Assembly (NCBI RefSeq): GCF_000012825.1
Contig: NC_009614.1
Location: forward strand, 558,001 to 622,000
DNA length: 64,000 nt
DNA from: Phocaeicola vulgatus ATCC 8482
GTDB taxonomy: Bacteria; Bacteroidota; Bacteroidia; Bacteroidales; Bacteroidaceae
Direction: 5' to 3'
The notes beneath the pieces were generated by a model. It did no database searches, had not been told where the DNA came from, and saw only the letters and a program-made list of their open reading frames with translations. Positions 34,763 through 44,521 of this stretch are shown here, in pieces. Position 1 is the first letter of the stretch; every line of letters begins with the position of its first letter. Position numbers and translations under genes: made by a program.

Positions 34763-37567
34763 CTAACGGGAAAGATCATTAAAACGATAAGTAAAAGTAG
34801 CCATCGCATAACGTCCCAATCCCCAAGTCCAAGTTTCTCCCTGTCCGGTATCATTCATCCAACGATTGACAAAATCCCGTTGTTGCAGAATATCAACAAC
34901 CTGAAATTTAAGCAACCCTCTTTTCCCTTTCAGAAAACTGTAAGTCAGCTCACCGTTCCAAAGCCACTGCGTCGTATTGGAGGCCTCATCCTTATATCCC
35001 CTGCGATTCATACTTCTCACAACGGTATAAAGATTCAAGTTGAGAGGTAACTTCAGTCGACACTCCGCGCCATAATAAAAATCATACGTCCTGTAATCCG
35101 AATTGTTTGTATAACTGTTATCGGCTTGCTGATAAGTGATTGCTCCATTTATCTTAAACTCATGCTCTTCCAATTTATAGGCAAACTCCACATCCTGCAT
35201 CAAGGAAAGCATTTGGGAGGTGTTACGATCATTCTCATTGGCTTCTCCCATTATCTGCACATACGAAACCCTCCGGTTATAATTTGCATTGGTAGCAAGA
35301 CGAGCGAAAATTTTCTTGAATAATTTATTCGTATAATATATATTCCCGCCAATGCCCCAATTACCATTTATATTCTCGGGCCGACTGGTATATACCCCAC
35401 TCTTCTCATCATAGGTTCTTTTCCGGCTTATATCATTTATCGTATTATTATATCTCAAACCACAATATAACATTTCCTGCTTTTCCATATTTCCTCCTCT
35501 ATAATTCACAGATATACTTTGCCCGAAAGCGGGTTTCAGCCCCGGATTCCCCATTGTTATGTTCAGAGGATTAGTATAATCGGGCACAGACAACAAATCA
35601 TAAATGGAAGGCTGCCGGGTGTATCCGCTATAATACACACTCATATTATGGTTATTGCCCAAATCATAATCAAAATGCAGTTCGGGCACTATGTTCAACA
35701 CGGTAATGGTCGTATCTATCTTCACTTTTCCCCTGTTGCTTTTCGTCGTAGACTTCTGAGGCGACAGCCCAAACCGGATATTCAACCTCACTTTTCTCCA
35801 ATTAAGTGTGGTGCGCAGTCCGAATTCATTGGAATGAAGATCATTACGAGTATAATCACTTAAACTATCCACCCTTCCTGCCTCATAACCAGATGGAAGA
35901 CTTCCCCACAAAGCATCCTCATCCAAATTGTACGTAACCGCATTATTACTCTGCCGTTGATACTCATGCCGATAATAAACCTGAAGCATTTGTTTTCCTA
36001 TTGGCTCCGTATAGCTGACCTCCCCCGCCAATAATAAATTTCTGGCAGGTGACTCCCGGTATTGATTTCTATATAAAACCGAATCTGCCCCCAGGTCATT
36101 CTTCAATTGATAATAAGTAATAGACGATTGCTGATAATTACCACTCGCCTGATTACTATAATCATTTCTTAACTCTATGGAGAGTTTCCGGCCGATATCA
36201 TTCAATTTATGAGTGAGCAAAAGATTATTGCCTATCATCAGATTGTTCGTCTTATTTTGAGAATTTCCCGTATTTTTATTTATCCTGAACTCAGGAGGAA
36301 TCATTGCATCGTCCCTCCAAGGCTCTGAAACATAGTCCAAAGGATTGGTACTGAAAGTCGCCGAAATATTTTCTGATACCGAATTTAACCGGCTATGATT
36401 GATGTTATGCCTGAAATTAATTTCCGTCCGGTCACTCAAACTTCCCGTCAGATATATATTCTCCCAAAAAGAACGATTCCTACCCGTACTCAAGCCATTA
36501 TTATAGGCATATTGGCTACCGTTAGGCAGATATTCTTCTGACTGGCTTCGCGATTCATCCGCGCTTTTATTATTATTATATGAAGCACTGACATTGAGGT
36601 TGAGTTTCTTTATTTCCGTTCCCAAGCTAAAACCAATATCCTTCATTTGAGCAGGATTATCGGCCATATCACTGATAAAATTACCATATCTGGGGAGTTT
36701 TCCTAAATCACCATACAAGGACATCCGCCATTTTCCGACAAATTTATTCAAACTCATTTTCGCTCCATACATATCCCCCGAACCTTTCAAAGCTGAAACG
36801 TCCCCCATTAATCCATCTGTCAAATCCTTCTTGGTCTTCACATCCATCACCGTTTTCTTCTTACCGTCTGACACCCCTGTCATTTGCTCTTTATCCGACT
36901 GCTGCTCGTATACCTTTACCTCTTTCAAAGCATCTACCGGCATATTGTTCAAAGCAACTTTGCTATCTGCAAAAAACTCCTTTCCATTTAATAAGATCTG
37001 AGTGATTTCCTTTCCATGAAAATTCATCTTGCCGGATTTCTCGTCTAATTCCAATCCGGGAAGCTGCCTCACCAAATCCTGCAGAACAGCTCCTTCCGAT
37101 GTCTTAAAGGCTCCGGTATTATATACTAATGTATCTCCGGACATCTTCATTTTCTGCAGTTCGGCCTTTATAACCGTTTCATCCAATACAATACTGGAAG
37201 GTTTCATCATCAGAGCACCTCCATAAACTTCTTTCCGATAAGCAGGAATATTCACTTTTTTTTCAATGGTTTCATATCCTAAAAAAGAAGCCCTTATTAA
37301 ATAATTACCGGGATTCATAGGGTACAAACGGAAAACACCCTTCTTATCGCTCACCGTACCTTCTATAAAACTCGTATCAGGCAAAGAATAAAGTTGGATA
37401 TTTACATCCGGCAAAGGATCGGGATAAGGGCGTTCTCCCTGTTCTCTGACAGAACCCGTCAAATGATAAGCTTTTTCTTTTCTTGCTTTATCTGAATCAA
37501 GCTTTTCCTGTCCACTAACCGGGAGAACAAAAGACAATATAATAAACAACGAGAACAGTTTAGTCAT
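34763..37567 (-). CDS. TonB-dependent-receptor-like outer-membrane beta-barrel protein
   Basis: A 934-residue outer-membrane protein. Signal peptide about 1-19; carboxypeptidase-regulatory-like domain about 35-115 (with YPMNPGNYLIRASFLGYETI); plug domain about 125-235; then a long beta-barrel of the OMP_b-brl_3 type rich in Asn/Tyr/Ser. It is not a SusC: no STN domain, no SusC signature and no SusD neighbour. The C-terminus ends near FNDLSR, not in the usual Phe. The gene lies 20 bases downstream of the TlpA-like thioredoxin gene, so the two are co-transcribed. Substrate unknown. Confidence 0.8.
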   Translation of the reverse strand: MTKLFSLFIILSFVLPVSGQEKLDSDKARKEKAYHLTGSVREQGERPYPDPLPDVNIQLYSLPDTSFIEGTVSDKKGVFRLYPMNPGNYLIRASFLGYETIEKKVNIPAYRKEVYGGALMMKPSSIVLDETVIKAELQKMKMSGDTLVYNTGAFKTSEGAVLQDLVRQLPGLELDEKSGKMNFHGKEITQILLNGKEFFADSKVALNNMPVDALKEVKVYEQQSDKEQMTGVSDGKKKTVMDVKTKKDLTDGLMGDVSALKGSGDMYGAKMSLNKFVGKWRMSLYGDLGKLPRYGNFISDMADNPAQMKDIGFSLGTEIKKLNLNVSASYNNNKSADESRSQSEEYLPNGSQYAYNNGLSTGRNRSFWENIYLTGSLSDRTEINFRHNINHSRLNSVSENISATFSTNPLDYVSEPWRDDAMIPPEFRINKNTGNSQNKTNNLMIGNNLLLTHKLNDIGRKLSIELRNDYSNQASGNYQQSSITYYQLKNDLGADSVLYRNQYRESPARNLLLAGEVSYTEPIGKQMLQVYYRHEYQRQSNNAVTYNLDEDALWGSLPSGYEAGRVDSLSDYTRNDLHSNEFGLRTTLNWRKVRLNIRFGLSPQKSTTKSNRGKVKIDTTITVLNIVPELHFDYDLGNNHNMSVYYSGYTRQPSIYDLLSVPDYTNPLNITMGNPGLKPAFGQSISVNYRGGNMEKQEMLYCGLRYNNTINDISRKRTYDEKSGVYTSRPENINGNWGIGGNIYYTNKLFKKIFARLATNANYNRRVSYVQIMGEANENDRNTSQMLSLMQDVEFAYKLEEHEFKINGAITYQQADNSYTNNSDYRTYDFYYGAECRLKLPLNLNLYTVVRSMNRRGYKDEASNTTQWLWNGELTYSFLKGKRGLLKFQVVDILQQRDFVNRWMNDTGQGETWTWGLGRYAMATFTYRFNDLSR

Positions 37568-37587
37568 CTTGAAATATCAACAGGGTC

Positions 37588-38097
37588 CTATTTCAATGCT
37601 TCCGCAATGGCATTCATCAGATATCCAAATTCTTCTTTCTCATACCCGATGGAAGTATAAACGGCTTCTCCTTCTTTATTGAAAAGATAGGCGCGAGGAA
37701 TTGACTTTTCAGCAAATAAAGAGAACACCTCACGTTTAGGATCGGGATATAACGGGAAAGTGAATTTCTTCCGTTCATTATAAGCCCTCAACTGTTCATC
37801 CGTATGCTCACGACCAATTACTAATAATACGAAGTCCTTGTTATCTTTATATTCAGGCCACAAAGTCTTCTCTATTTCAGCCAGTTCCAGCTGACATGGC
37901 CCGCACCAAGTGGCAAATAAGCTCACCAAAACGACCTTACCTTTCAATTCAGCCGAAGAAACATCTCCATATACCGCAGATTTTAGATGAAAATCAGGTA
38001 ATTTATCTCCTTTTTTCAATTCTTGAGCATTTACGGCAAATACCATGCAAAGCATCATGAACAATAATCCTAACTTTTTCATTTTCATAGTTCTCAA
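37588..38097 (-). CDS. TlpA-like thioredoxin-fold protein
   Basis: A 169-residue exported thiol-disulfide protein. The signal peptide ends at about VNAQ (residue 25; Met4 or Met6 are alternative starts). The active site WCGPC has Cys65 and Cys68, followed by an AhpC/TSA-Redoxin-type core with the cis-Pro region SIPRAYLF (about 141). It probably works in the periplasm on protein disulfides. It is first in the two-gene unit with the beta-barrel protein, which may be a client or merely co-regulated. Confidence 0.88.
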   Translation of the reverse strand: MRTMKMKKLGLLFMMLCMVFAVNAQELKKGDKLPDFHLKSAVYGDVSSAELKGKVVLVSLFATWCGPCQLELAEIEKTLWPEYKDNKDFVLLVIGREHTDEQLRAYNERKKFTFPLYPDPKREVFSLFAEKSIPRAYLFNKEGEAVYTSIGYEKEEFGYLMNAIAEALK

Positions 38098-38175
38098 TAT
38101 TTAATTATGGAATAACAAAGACAAATATATCTGTTTTTCTTATATTTGCCGCCAGAAAATATTATTTTTTAGCCT

Positions 38176-38943
38176 ATGATGACTTTTATTTCATGTGCCA
38201 AAACAATGACCGGACGGAGCAAAATGCAAACTCCTGTTACCAGTACACCACAATTCCAAACCGAAGCGATACAGAATGCACTTGATATGTCCCAATTCTC
38301 TGCTGAAGAACTGGAACGACTTTTACGTGTGAACAGCAAAATAGCAGCAGAGAACTATATGCGATTTCAAGATTTCTGTTCGGACTCTCCCTCGGCTTTA
38401 GCTGCCTTACTGGCTTATACCGGTATAGTATATAAACGTATCCATCCACAGGACTTTACTCCTGAAGATTTTCAATATGCACAGGATCACTTGCGGATCA
38501 CTTCTTTTCTTTACGGATTACTCCGCCCGTTAGACCAGATCAAGAATTACAGAATGGAAGGAGATATCAAACTGCCCGAACGTGGAGGAATATCCATGTT
38601 TGACTATTGGAAGCCGATTCTGACCGACACCTTTATCAAAGAAATTAAAGCAAGAGGAGGAATACTAATCAATCTGGCAAGTGGGGAGATGAAAGATTTA
38701 TTCGACTGGAAACGCGTGGAGCAGGAAGTACAAGTGATCACGCCGGAATTTCAGGTATGGAAAAAAGGGAAATTAACCACCGTTGTGGTTTATGCAAAAA
38801 TGTGCCGTGGAGAATTGACACGCTTCATCATTAAAAACCGGATAGAGAATCCTGGGGATTTAAAAGGATTCAAATGGGAAGGATTCAGTTTTGATGCCGG
38901 ACACAGCACAGATACCCACTATCTTTTTAGCCTTCTTTCATAA
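38176..38943 (+). CDS. yaaA: YaaA-family peroxide stress protein (DUF328)
   Basis: A 255-residue protein of the UPF0246/YaaA family. The N-terminus MTFISCAKTM corresponds to the conserved LISPAKTM start (Met2 at 38179 may be the true start). The conserved internal segments LYGLLRPLDQIKNYRMEG (about 113-130) and NLASGEMKDLFDW are present, as is the C-terminal FKWEGFSFD. E. coli YaaA lowers intracellular iron-driven oxidative damage and binds DNA; the role here is by homology. A -7-like TATATTTG lies at 38141-38148. Single gene, neighbours divergent or separately promoted. Confidence 0.92.
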   Translation: MMTFISCAKTMTGRSKMQTPVTSTPQFQTEAIQNALDMSQFSAEELERLLRVNSKIAAENYMRFQDFCSDSPSALAALLAYTGIVYKRIHPQDFTPEDFQYAQDHLRITSFLYGLLRPLDQIKNYRMEGDIKLPERGGISMFDYWKPILTDTFIKEIKARGGILINLASGEMKDLFDWKRVEQEVQVITPEFQVWKKGKLTTVVVYAKMCRGELTRFIIKNRIENPGDLKGFKWEGFSFDAGHSTDTHYLFSLLS

Positions 38944-39043
38944 AAAAATATTAAATAGTCAACCTACTCAAACTTTTTATCAGCACTCATGTTATTTAGT
39001 TGAATTTGGGAAGATAAACCTGGACAATAATTAACTAATAGAA

Positions 39044-40249
39044 ATGAGTATGAAAAAATTAATGTTTTTGCTGGCTGCGGCCAGTTTAAGTTCTGTAGCG
39101 TTTGCGCAACAGAAAAGCAATTCACAAAACGTCCTTGTAGGCGAGAGTGTAGATGTAATGGAGGTACCTGTGGATAAGTACAAGGTAGAGACCAATCACT
39201 TCTTCGATAATTGGTTCTTCTCTGTTGGTGGAGGTGCACAAGTACTGTTCGGCGATCAGTCCGATCTTGGTAAATTCAAGAAACGTATTGCTCCCGCTCT
39301 TCAAATATCAATCGGCAAATGGTTTACTCCCGGCTTAGGATTACGTTTGCAATATAGTGGTTTGCAGTCGAAGAGTTTTTCCAGTGAACCTTCCGCATAT
39401 TCCAAACCTCACATGTTAAGCGAAGGATACTATCAGGATAAGTTCAACTACATGAATCTGCATGGTGACATCTTATTTAATGTCAGTAACATGATAGCCG
39501 GATATAATGAAGACCGCATATACGACTTCGTGCCATTCGTAGGTTTCGGTTTTGCCCACTCATATGATGCTCCACGTCGTAATTCACTGGCATTCAATTT
39601 CGGTATCATCAATACATTCCATCTGGCCAGTGCCTGGGACTTGAATCTGGAACTTTACGGAATGGGTACAGAAAACAAATTTGATGGAAAAACCACCAGT
39701 AAAGGCCCTGATTTTATGGCAGGTGCTACAGTGGGTATCACTTATAAATTTCCACAAAGAGGATTCAAACCTGCTCCGGATGTAGATGCTATCATGGCAC
39801 TTACCTCTTCACAAATGGATGCCATCAATACCGCTTTGGCTCAACAGATAGAACAAAACCGTCAATTAAAGGCCCAACTTGCCAACCAACCCACTGAAGT
39901 GGTTACAGAACAAGTGACAGTGAACCAAATTGCTCCGGCTCCTCAATCTGTATTTTTCCAGATCGGTTCAGCGGTTCTTCCTACCAACTCTACTGTAAAT
40001 TTGCAACAAATCGCAGATCTGGTAAAAGACAACCCGGGACTAAAATTGAAAGTAACCGGTTATGCTGATAGTGATACAGGTAGCGCTGCATGGAACAAGC
40101 AGTTAAGTGAAGACCGTGCCAACAACGTGGCTAATGAACTGGTTAAATTGGGTGTCAACAAAAACAATCTGATTATCAGCGGAATGGGTGGTGTCAACAC
40201 CTTAACTCCTCCGGCATTCAACCGTCGTGTAATTATCGAAGCCCAATAA
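39044..40249 (+). CDS. OmpA-family outer-membrane protein
   Basis: A 401-residue protein that anchors the outer membrane to peptidoglycan. The signal peptide ends at VAFAQQ (residue 22; Met3 at 39050 is an equally good start). An N-terminal 8-stranded beta-barrel of about 200 residues follows, then a short coiled linker (ALAQQIEQNRQLKAQL, about 267-282). The C-terminal OmpA domain covers about 300-401, with VFFQIGSAVLPTNS and the LSEDRANNVANELVKLG peptidoglycan-binding helix; the usual Arg near the end is in NRRVIIE. It is typically one of the most abundant Bacteroides outer-membrane proteins. It is followed by a strong terminator. Confidence 0.93.
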   Translation: MSMKKLMFLLAAASLSSVAFAQQKSNSQNVLVGESVDVMEVPVDKYKVETNHFFDNWFFSVGGGAQVLFGDQSDLGKFKKRIAPALQISIGKWFTPGLGLRLQYSGLQSKSFSSEPSAYSKPHMLSEGYYQDKFNYMNLHGDILFNVSNMIAGYNEDRIYDFVPFVGFGFAHSYDAPRRNSLAFNFGIINTFHLASAWDLNLELYGMGTENKFDGKTTSKGPDFMAGATVGITYKFPQRGFKPAPDVDAIMALTSSQMDAINTALAQQIEQNRQLKAQLANQPTEVVTEQVTVNQIAPAPQSVFFQIGSAVLPTNSTVNLQQIADLVKDNPGLKLKVTGYADSDTGSAAWNKQLSEDRANNVANELVKLGVNKNNLIISGMGGVNTLTPPAFNRRVIIEAQ

Positions 40250-40281
40250 TATACACTGATTTCTGTCAGCAGAAGATAATC

Positions 40282-40327
40282 ATGCCCGCAATTCCTTATA
40301 AAAACAGAATTGCGGGCATTTATTTTT
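40282..40327. terminator. Bidirectional terminator between ompA and the sulfonation operon
   Basis: ATGCCCGCAATTC (40282-40294) is complementary to GAATTGCGGGCAT (40307-40319) with a 12-base loop, followed by a T-rich tail on the plus strand. It ends the ompA transcript and lies just after the sulfotransferase stop at 40327. Confidence 0.88.
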
Positions 40328-41433
40328 TAGATGGAATAGCCCCACTGATCCAGTGCAAACTTCCAATTCTCTTCCACTAACCGGACCGTACGGTCGTCAT
40401 ACTTATACTTATTCTTCTTATATCCCTTCTTTCCGCCTATATATTGGCTGATAGCCGGAGCAGCTGCTTCGAATCCGGGAATAGAAAGAGATTTATAGAT
40501 ATGCTCGGTCATAGCCATTGCATCCGCCTCAAAATCCTCGAACTTCACTTCCATCAAATTTCCTTCAGGAATGAATTGTTTATCCGCCTCATATTTATGA
40601 TACAGCTTGGCATAAATGGAAAGCACATTCTGTTCCAACGCCTCTGGAGAAATATCCTCCAGTTTCAACGGCTGGATTGTATTGGTGAAGAAATTCCTTG
40701 TAGATTCGAATACCGTATACGGATTACGCATCAAATAGATGAATTTGGCATTCGGAAACATCTTGACCAACTCTTTTACACGGCCTGTATGAGGCGGATT
40801 CTTACTTAAGAATTGTGTTCCGCCTGTATTCCAAAGAGAAATTTTAATAAGTTTGGTGAATATATCCTCAAACACTTTCAATTCCTCATCACTGATATCA
40901 TTGAATAACAAATATTTATCAGCATATTCCTGCTGGTACTTAGGCAGGAACCAAAAGTTATAATAGGTATAGGGCATCATATTGGCCAATGCAAACTCTT
41001 CCTCCTGAGGCAAGTCTACAGCCAGTTCCATATTATCCGTCGGACGCTTGTCGGGCATCAGCCAACTCATATTCTTCTTGAAAAAAGGCTGTCCCCACAT
41101 CATCAGGTGAGGAAACACCGTCTGATAAGTAGTATTATATCCGAAATGTTTGTCACAAGAGAACACATTATGCATAAAGGTAGTCCCGCTACGCCAATGT
41201 CCGAGGATAAAGACCGGATCGTGTTCCAAAGGCTTGTCGGCCAACAGTTTCCTGTATCGCTTTTCCTGCAATGGAGCCAAGGTGGAAAGCAAACGGCATA
41301 CTGCTTTCGTCAAACGGTATTTTCCTCTATATGCCGGATCAATTTCCCTTCCCGCAGTAATCGCCTTGAACGTTTTCCAATCGGCGCCTACCAATGTATT
41401 AATCGGCAGCTTGTTGAATTCAAGTAATCCCAT
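40327..41433 (-). CDS. PAPS-dependent sulfotransferase
   Basis: A 368-residue cytoplasmic sulfotransferase (Sulfotransfer_3 type) that moves the sulfonate of PAPS to a hydroxyl acceptor. The 5'-phosphosulfate loop GHWRSGTT is at residues 78-85. The 3'-phosphate-binding segment LMRNPYTVFESTRNFF has Arg236 and Ser244, and KNPPHTGRV lies near 211-219. It is last in a seven-gene operon that makes PAPS and removes PAP, which fixes its donor. I recall that a Bacteroides thetaiotaomicron cluster of the same content (around BT0412-BT0416) sulfonates cholesterol and steroid-like alcohols; a similar acceptor is likely but not proven here. Confidence 0.9.
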   Translation of the reverse strand: MGLLEFNKLPINTLVGADWKTFKAITAGREIDPAYRGKYRLTKAVCRLLSTLAPLQEKRYRKLLADKPLEHDPVFILGHWRSGTTFMHNVFSCDKHFGYNTTYQTVFPHLMMWGQPFFKKNMSWLMPDKRPTDNMELAVDLPQEEEFALANMMPYTYYNFWFLPKYQQEYADKYLLFNDISDEELKVFEDIFTKLIKISLWNTGGTQFLSKNPPHTGRVKELVKMFPNAKFIYLMRNPYTVFESTRNFFTNTIQPLKLEDISPEALEQNVLSIYAKLYHKYEADKQFIPEGNLMEVKFEDFEADAMAMTEHIYKSLSIPGFEAAAPAISQYIGGKKGYKKNKYKYDDRTVRLVEENWKFALDQWGYSI

Positions 41434-41460
41434 TACTTTTCTTTTTTTAATTGTACGCTG

Positions 41461-42933
41461 TTATTTTTCTATCTTGACTGAAATGCCTTGACGGTCCAAT
41501 TCTTTCACCACCTTTTCTATGGCTTCATAATGTTCCTCACCAATACCCATAGCTGCCAGATTCAAAGTAGGAACTTCCATGGCATTCAGCATATCTTTGG
41601 CTTCCACTCTGTCTATAATCATCCCCACCGCACTGGTGTTATTGGTAATGGGGTCAATCAGAATAAAAGAACCGCAAGCTTTATTCTTTTGATAAGAATC
41701 AAAGAAAAGCGGCTTGGCGGTAGTAAATGTCACACGGGCAATCTGATTCAATTGCAAAGGCAGATCCTCCTTTTTCAATTTACCGTTTTCAACAGACAGA
41801 TGCTCCATCGTATTCACATCCACTTTATACTTAATGCTATCTATACGGGTACGTCCTGTATTGGTGGTATGCTTGATAAAGAAAGATTTGTCAAGGTCCA
41901 TCGCCTCCTCATCCATCCATACCAACATGGCTTCAAAGTTACGATCTATCACAGGCACATTATCGGCATGCACCAACATATCTCCGCGAGACACGTCAAT
42001 CTCATCCTCCAAAGTCAATGTCACTGCTTGCGGCGGGAAAGCATACTCTAACTCACCATCATAAGTAACAATACTCTTGATATGAGATTTCTTGCCGGAA
42101 GGCAAAGCCATCACCTCATCTCCTTTATGGATGACACCGGAAGCAACCTTTCCACAGAAACCGCGGAAATCCAGATTCGGTCTTAATACATACTGAACCG
42201 GGAAACGGAAATCAGTCAGATTATGGTCATTCTCGATGGAAACCGTTTCAAGCAATTCCAATAAAGAAGTACCTTTGTACCATGGCGTACGTTCAGATTT
42301 CTGCACCACATTGTCACCGTCAAGTGCCGAAAGAGGAATACAAGTCACATCCGGGATTCCCAATGGCTCTACAAATTTCTTATATTCGGTCACGATTTCG
42401 TTGAAACGCTCCTCCGAAAACCCGACAAGGTCCATCTTGTTCACCGCCAGCACCACATGCTTTATTCCCAATAAAGATACCAGAAAAGTATGGCGGCAGG
42501 TCTGCGTAATCACACCCAAGCGAGCATCTACCAAGATTATGGCAAGATTGGCAGTAGAACCTCCGGTAATCATATTGCGGGTATATTGTTCATGTCCCGG
42601 AGTATCGGCTATGATAAATTTACGGTTGTTCGTTGAAAAATAACGGTAAGCTACATCAATCGTAATACCCTGCTCGCGCTCTGCTTTCAACCCGTCGCAC
42701 AACAAAGCGTAATCTATATGGTCACCTGCATTCCCCACACGTTTGCTGTCACGTTCCAAAGCGGCAAGCTGGTCCTCGTACAACTTCTTGCTGTCAAACA
42801 ACAGACGTCCTATCAGGGTAGACTTTCCATCGTCTACCGAACCGGCTGTCAACAGGCGTAGCAAGTCTTTCTGTTCATCCTTATCTAAATATTCCTTTAT
42901 ATTCAGTTTATTCTCCATCACCCATTCCTTCAT
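41461..42933 (-). CDS. cysN: Sulfate adenylyltransferase subunit 1 (GTPase)
   Basis: A 490-residue GTPase subunit that drives ATP sulfurylase (APS synthesis from ATP and sulfate) with CysD. The elongation-factor-like G domain shows GSVDDGKS (31-38), DTPGHEQY (110-117) and NKMD (165-168), followed by two beta-barrel domains. Met6 (42918) is an alternative start. There is no fused CysC domain; the kinase is separate two genes upstream. It is 21 bases after cysD and 27 bases before the sulfotransferase gene. Confidence 0.96.
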   Translation of the reverse strand: MKEWVMENKLNIKEYLDKDEQKDLLRLLTAGSVDDGKSTLIGRLLFDSKKLYEDQLAALERDSKRVGNAGDHIDYALLCDGLKAEREQGITIDVAYRYFSTNNRKFIIADTPGHEQYTRNMITGGSTANLAIILVDARLGVITQTCRHTFLVSLLGIKHVVLAVNKMDLVGFSEERFNEIVTEYKKFVEPLGIPDVTCIPLSALDGDNVVQKSERTPWYKGTSLLELLETVSIENDHNLTDFRFPVQYVLRPNLDFRGFCGKVASGVIHKGDEVMALPSGKKSHIKSIVTYDGELEYAFPPQAVTLTLEDEIDVSRGDMLVHADNVPVIDRNFEAMLVWMDEEAMDLDKSFFIKHTTNTGRTRIDSIKYKVDVNTMEHLSVENGKLKKEDLPLQLNQIARVTFTTAKPLFFDSYQKNKACGSFILIDPITNNTSAVGMIIDRVEAKDMLNAMEVPTLNLAAMGIGEEHYEAIEKVVKELDRQGISVKIEK

Positions 42934-42954
42934 TTTAAATTCCTACTTATCCAT

Positions 42955-43866
42955 TTAAAAATATCCTTCACGTTTCTTCTGCTCCATACTGGCATCCTGG
43001 TCGAAATCAATGACACGGGTAGTACGCTCGCTTTTGGTAGTGGTCATCATTTCCTCTACAATTTTCTCAATCGTATCGGCATCACTCTCTACGGCCCCGG
43101 TCAAAGGCCAACACCCCAAAGTACGGAAACGCACTTTCTTCATTTCAATACGGTCCCGATATTCTTCGGGCAGTCGGTCATCATCAGCCATAATCAGATT
43201 TCCATCTATATTCACCACAGGACGTTCCTTGGCAAAATAGAGCGGCACGATAGGAATATTTTCCAAACGGATGTACTGCCAGATATCCAGCTCAGTCCAG
43301 TTGCTTAATGGAAACACACGGATACTTTCCCCTTTATGAATCTTAGCATTATAAATATCCCACAACTCAGGACGCTGGTTTTTAGGATCCCACTGATGAA
43401 AACGGTCACGAAAAGAGAATATACGTTCTTTGGCACGTGACTTTTCCTCATCACGACGTGCTCCACCAAAGGCGGCATCAAACCTGTATTTATCCAGCCC
43501 GTGAAGCAACGCCTGTGTCTTCATTAAATCGGTATGCACTTTGCTGCCATGCGTAAAAGGCCCTACTCCGGCATTAAAAGCCTCCATATTACTTTCCACT
43601 ATCAAATTCCATCCATGTTCTTTGGCGTATTGATCACGGAACTCTATCATTTCCCTGAATTTCCATTTAGAATCGATATGCATCAAAGGGAAAGGCACCT
43701 TTCCCGGATAGAAAGCCTTCTCTGCCAAACGTACCATGACAGACGAATCTTTACCAATACTATAAAGCATAACAGGATTCTCAAATTCAGCTGCCACTTC
43801 ACGAATGATATGGATAGACTCCGCTTCCAGTTCCCTTAAGTGGCTCAATTTATAATTTTCTTCCAT
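42955..43866 (-). CDS. cysD: Sulfate adenylyltransferase subunit 2
   Basis: A 303-residue catalytic subunit of ATP sulfurylase, of the PP-loop (ATP pyrophosphatase) superfamily. The PP-loop [10 protein letters not shown] is at residues 35-44, the family signature [14 protein letters not shown] near 135-148, and the C-terminal [19 protein letters not shown] is complete. It acts with CysN. It lies 11 bases after cysC and 21 bases before cysN. Confidence 0.96.
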   Translation of the reverse strand: MEENYKLSHLRELEAESIHIIREVAAEFENPVMLYSIGKDSSVMVRLAEKAFYPGKVPFPLMHIDSKWKFREMIEFRDQYAKEHGWNLIVESNMEAFNAGVGPFTHGSKVHTDLMKTQALLHGLDKYRFDAAFGGARRDEEKSRAKERIFSFRDRFHQWDPKNQRPELWDIYNAKIHKGESIRVFPLSNWTELDIWQYIRLENIPIVPLYFAKERPVVNIDGNLIMADDDRLPEEYRDRIEMKKVRFRTLGCWPLTGAVESDADTIEKIVEEMMTTTKSERTTRVIDFDQDASMEQKKREGYF

Positions 43867-43877
43867 TTTATAATGAA

Positions 43878-44492
43878 TTATATTTTTTCTCCTTTTTTAC
43901 CAACAATGGGGAGCACCAACTCCAACAAAGTATTGACCGACTCTTCCAAACTCAGCTTAGAAGTATCCAAAGATAAGGCAGGATGCTCCGGAGCTTCAAA
44001 AGGGGCGGAAATTCCGGTAAAGTTCTTGATTTCACCCCGACGTGCTTTGGCATAAAGTCCTTTCACATCACGTTTCTCACACTCTACCAAAGGAGTGCTG
44101 ACATAGATTTCCAGGAAATCCTCTATCCCGATAATACGGGCAGCCATCTGCCGAAGCTCATTGCCGGGACTGATGAAAGCGGCAATGGTAATGATTCCCG
44201 TATCAACAAACAACTTGCCTATTTCGGCTATGCGACGGATGTTTTCCACACGATCCTCTGCCGAAAAGCCCAAATTATTATTGATGCCACTACGAATATT
44301 ATCCCCGTCCAATATACGGCAGAGCAAACCACGTTTATGTAATTCACGTTCCAAAGCTATGGCAATAGTACTCTTACCGGAACCGCTAAGTCCCGTCAGC
44401 CACAGCATAACTCCCCGTTGTCCCAGCAGTTCTTCTTTATCTTTCCGGGAAAGCATACGGTCAAAGATAGGATATATATTTTCCTCTTCCAT
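43878..44492 (-). CDS. cysC: Adenylyl-sulfate kinase
   Basis: A 204-residue kinase converting APS to PAPS with ATP. The P-loop GLSGSGKST is at residues 34-42; the APS-binding region [20 protein letters not shown] and the phospho-Ser loop [11 protein letters not shown] are present. Without a PAPS reductase in the operon, the PAPS made is presumably meant for the sulfotransferase. 29 bases after the transporter gene. Confidence 0.96.
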   Translation of the reverse strand: MEEENIYPIFDRMLSRKDKEELLGQRGVMLWLTGLSGSGKSTIAIALERELHKRGLLCRILDGDNIRSGINNNLGFSAEDRVENIRRIAEIGKLFVDTGIITIAAFISPGNELRQMAARIIGIEDFLEIYVSTPLVECEKRDVKGLYAKARRGEIKNFTGISAPFEAPEHPALSLDTSKLSLEESVNTLLELVLPIVGKKGEKI

Positions 44493-44521
44493 TCTCTATT
44501 TTCATTTTGTCTTTAACTTCA

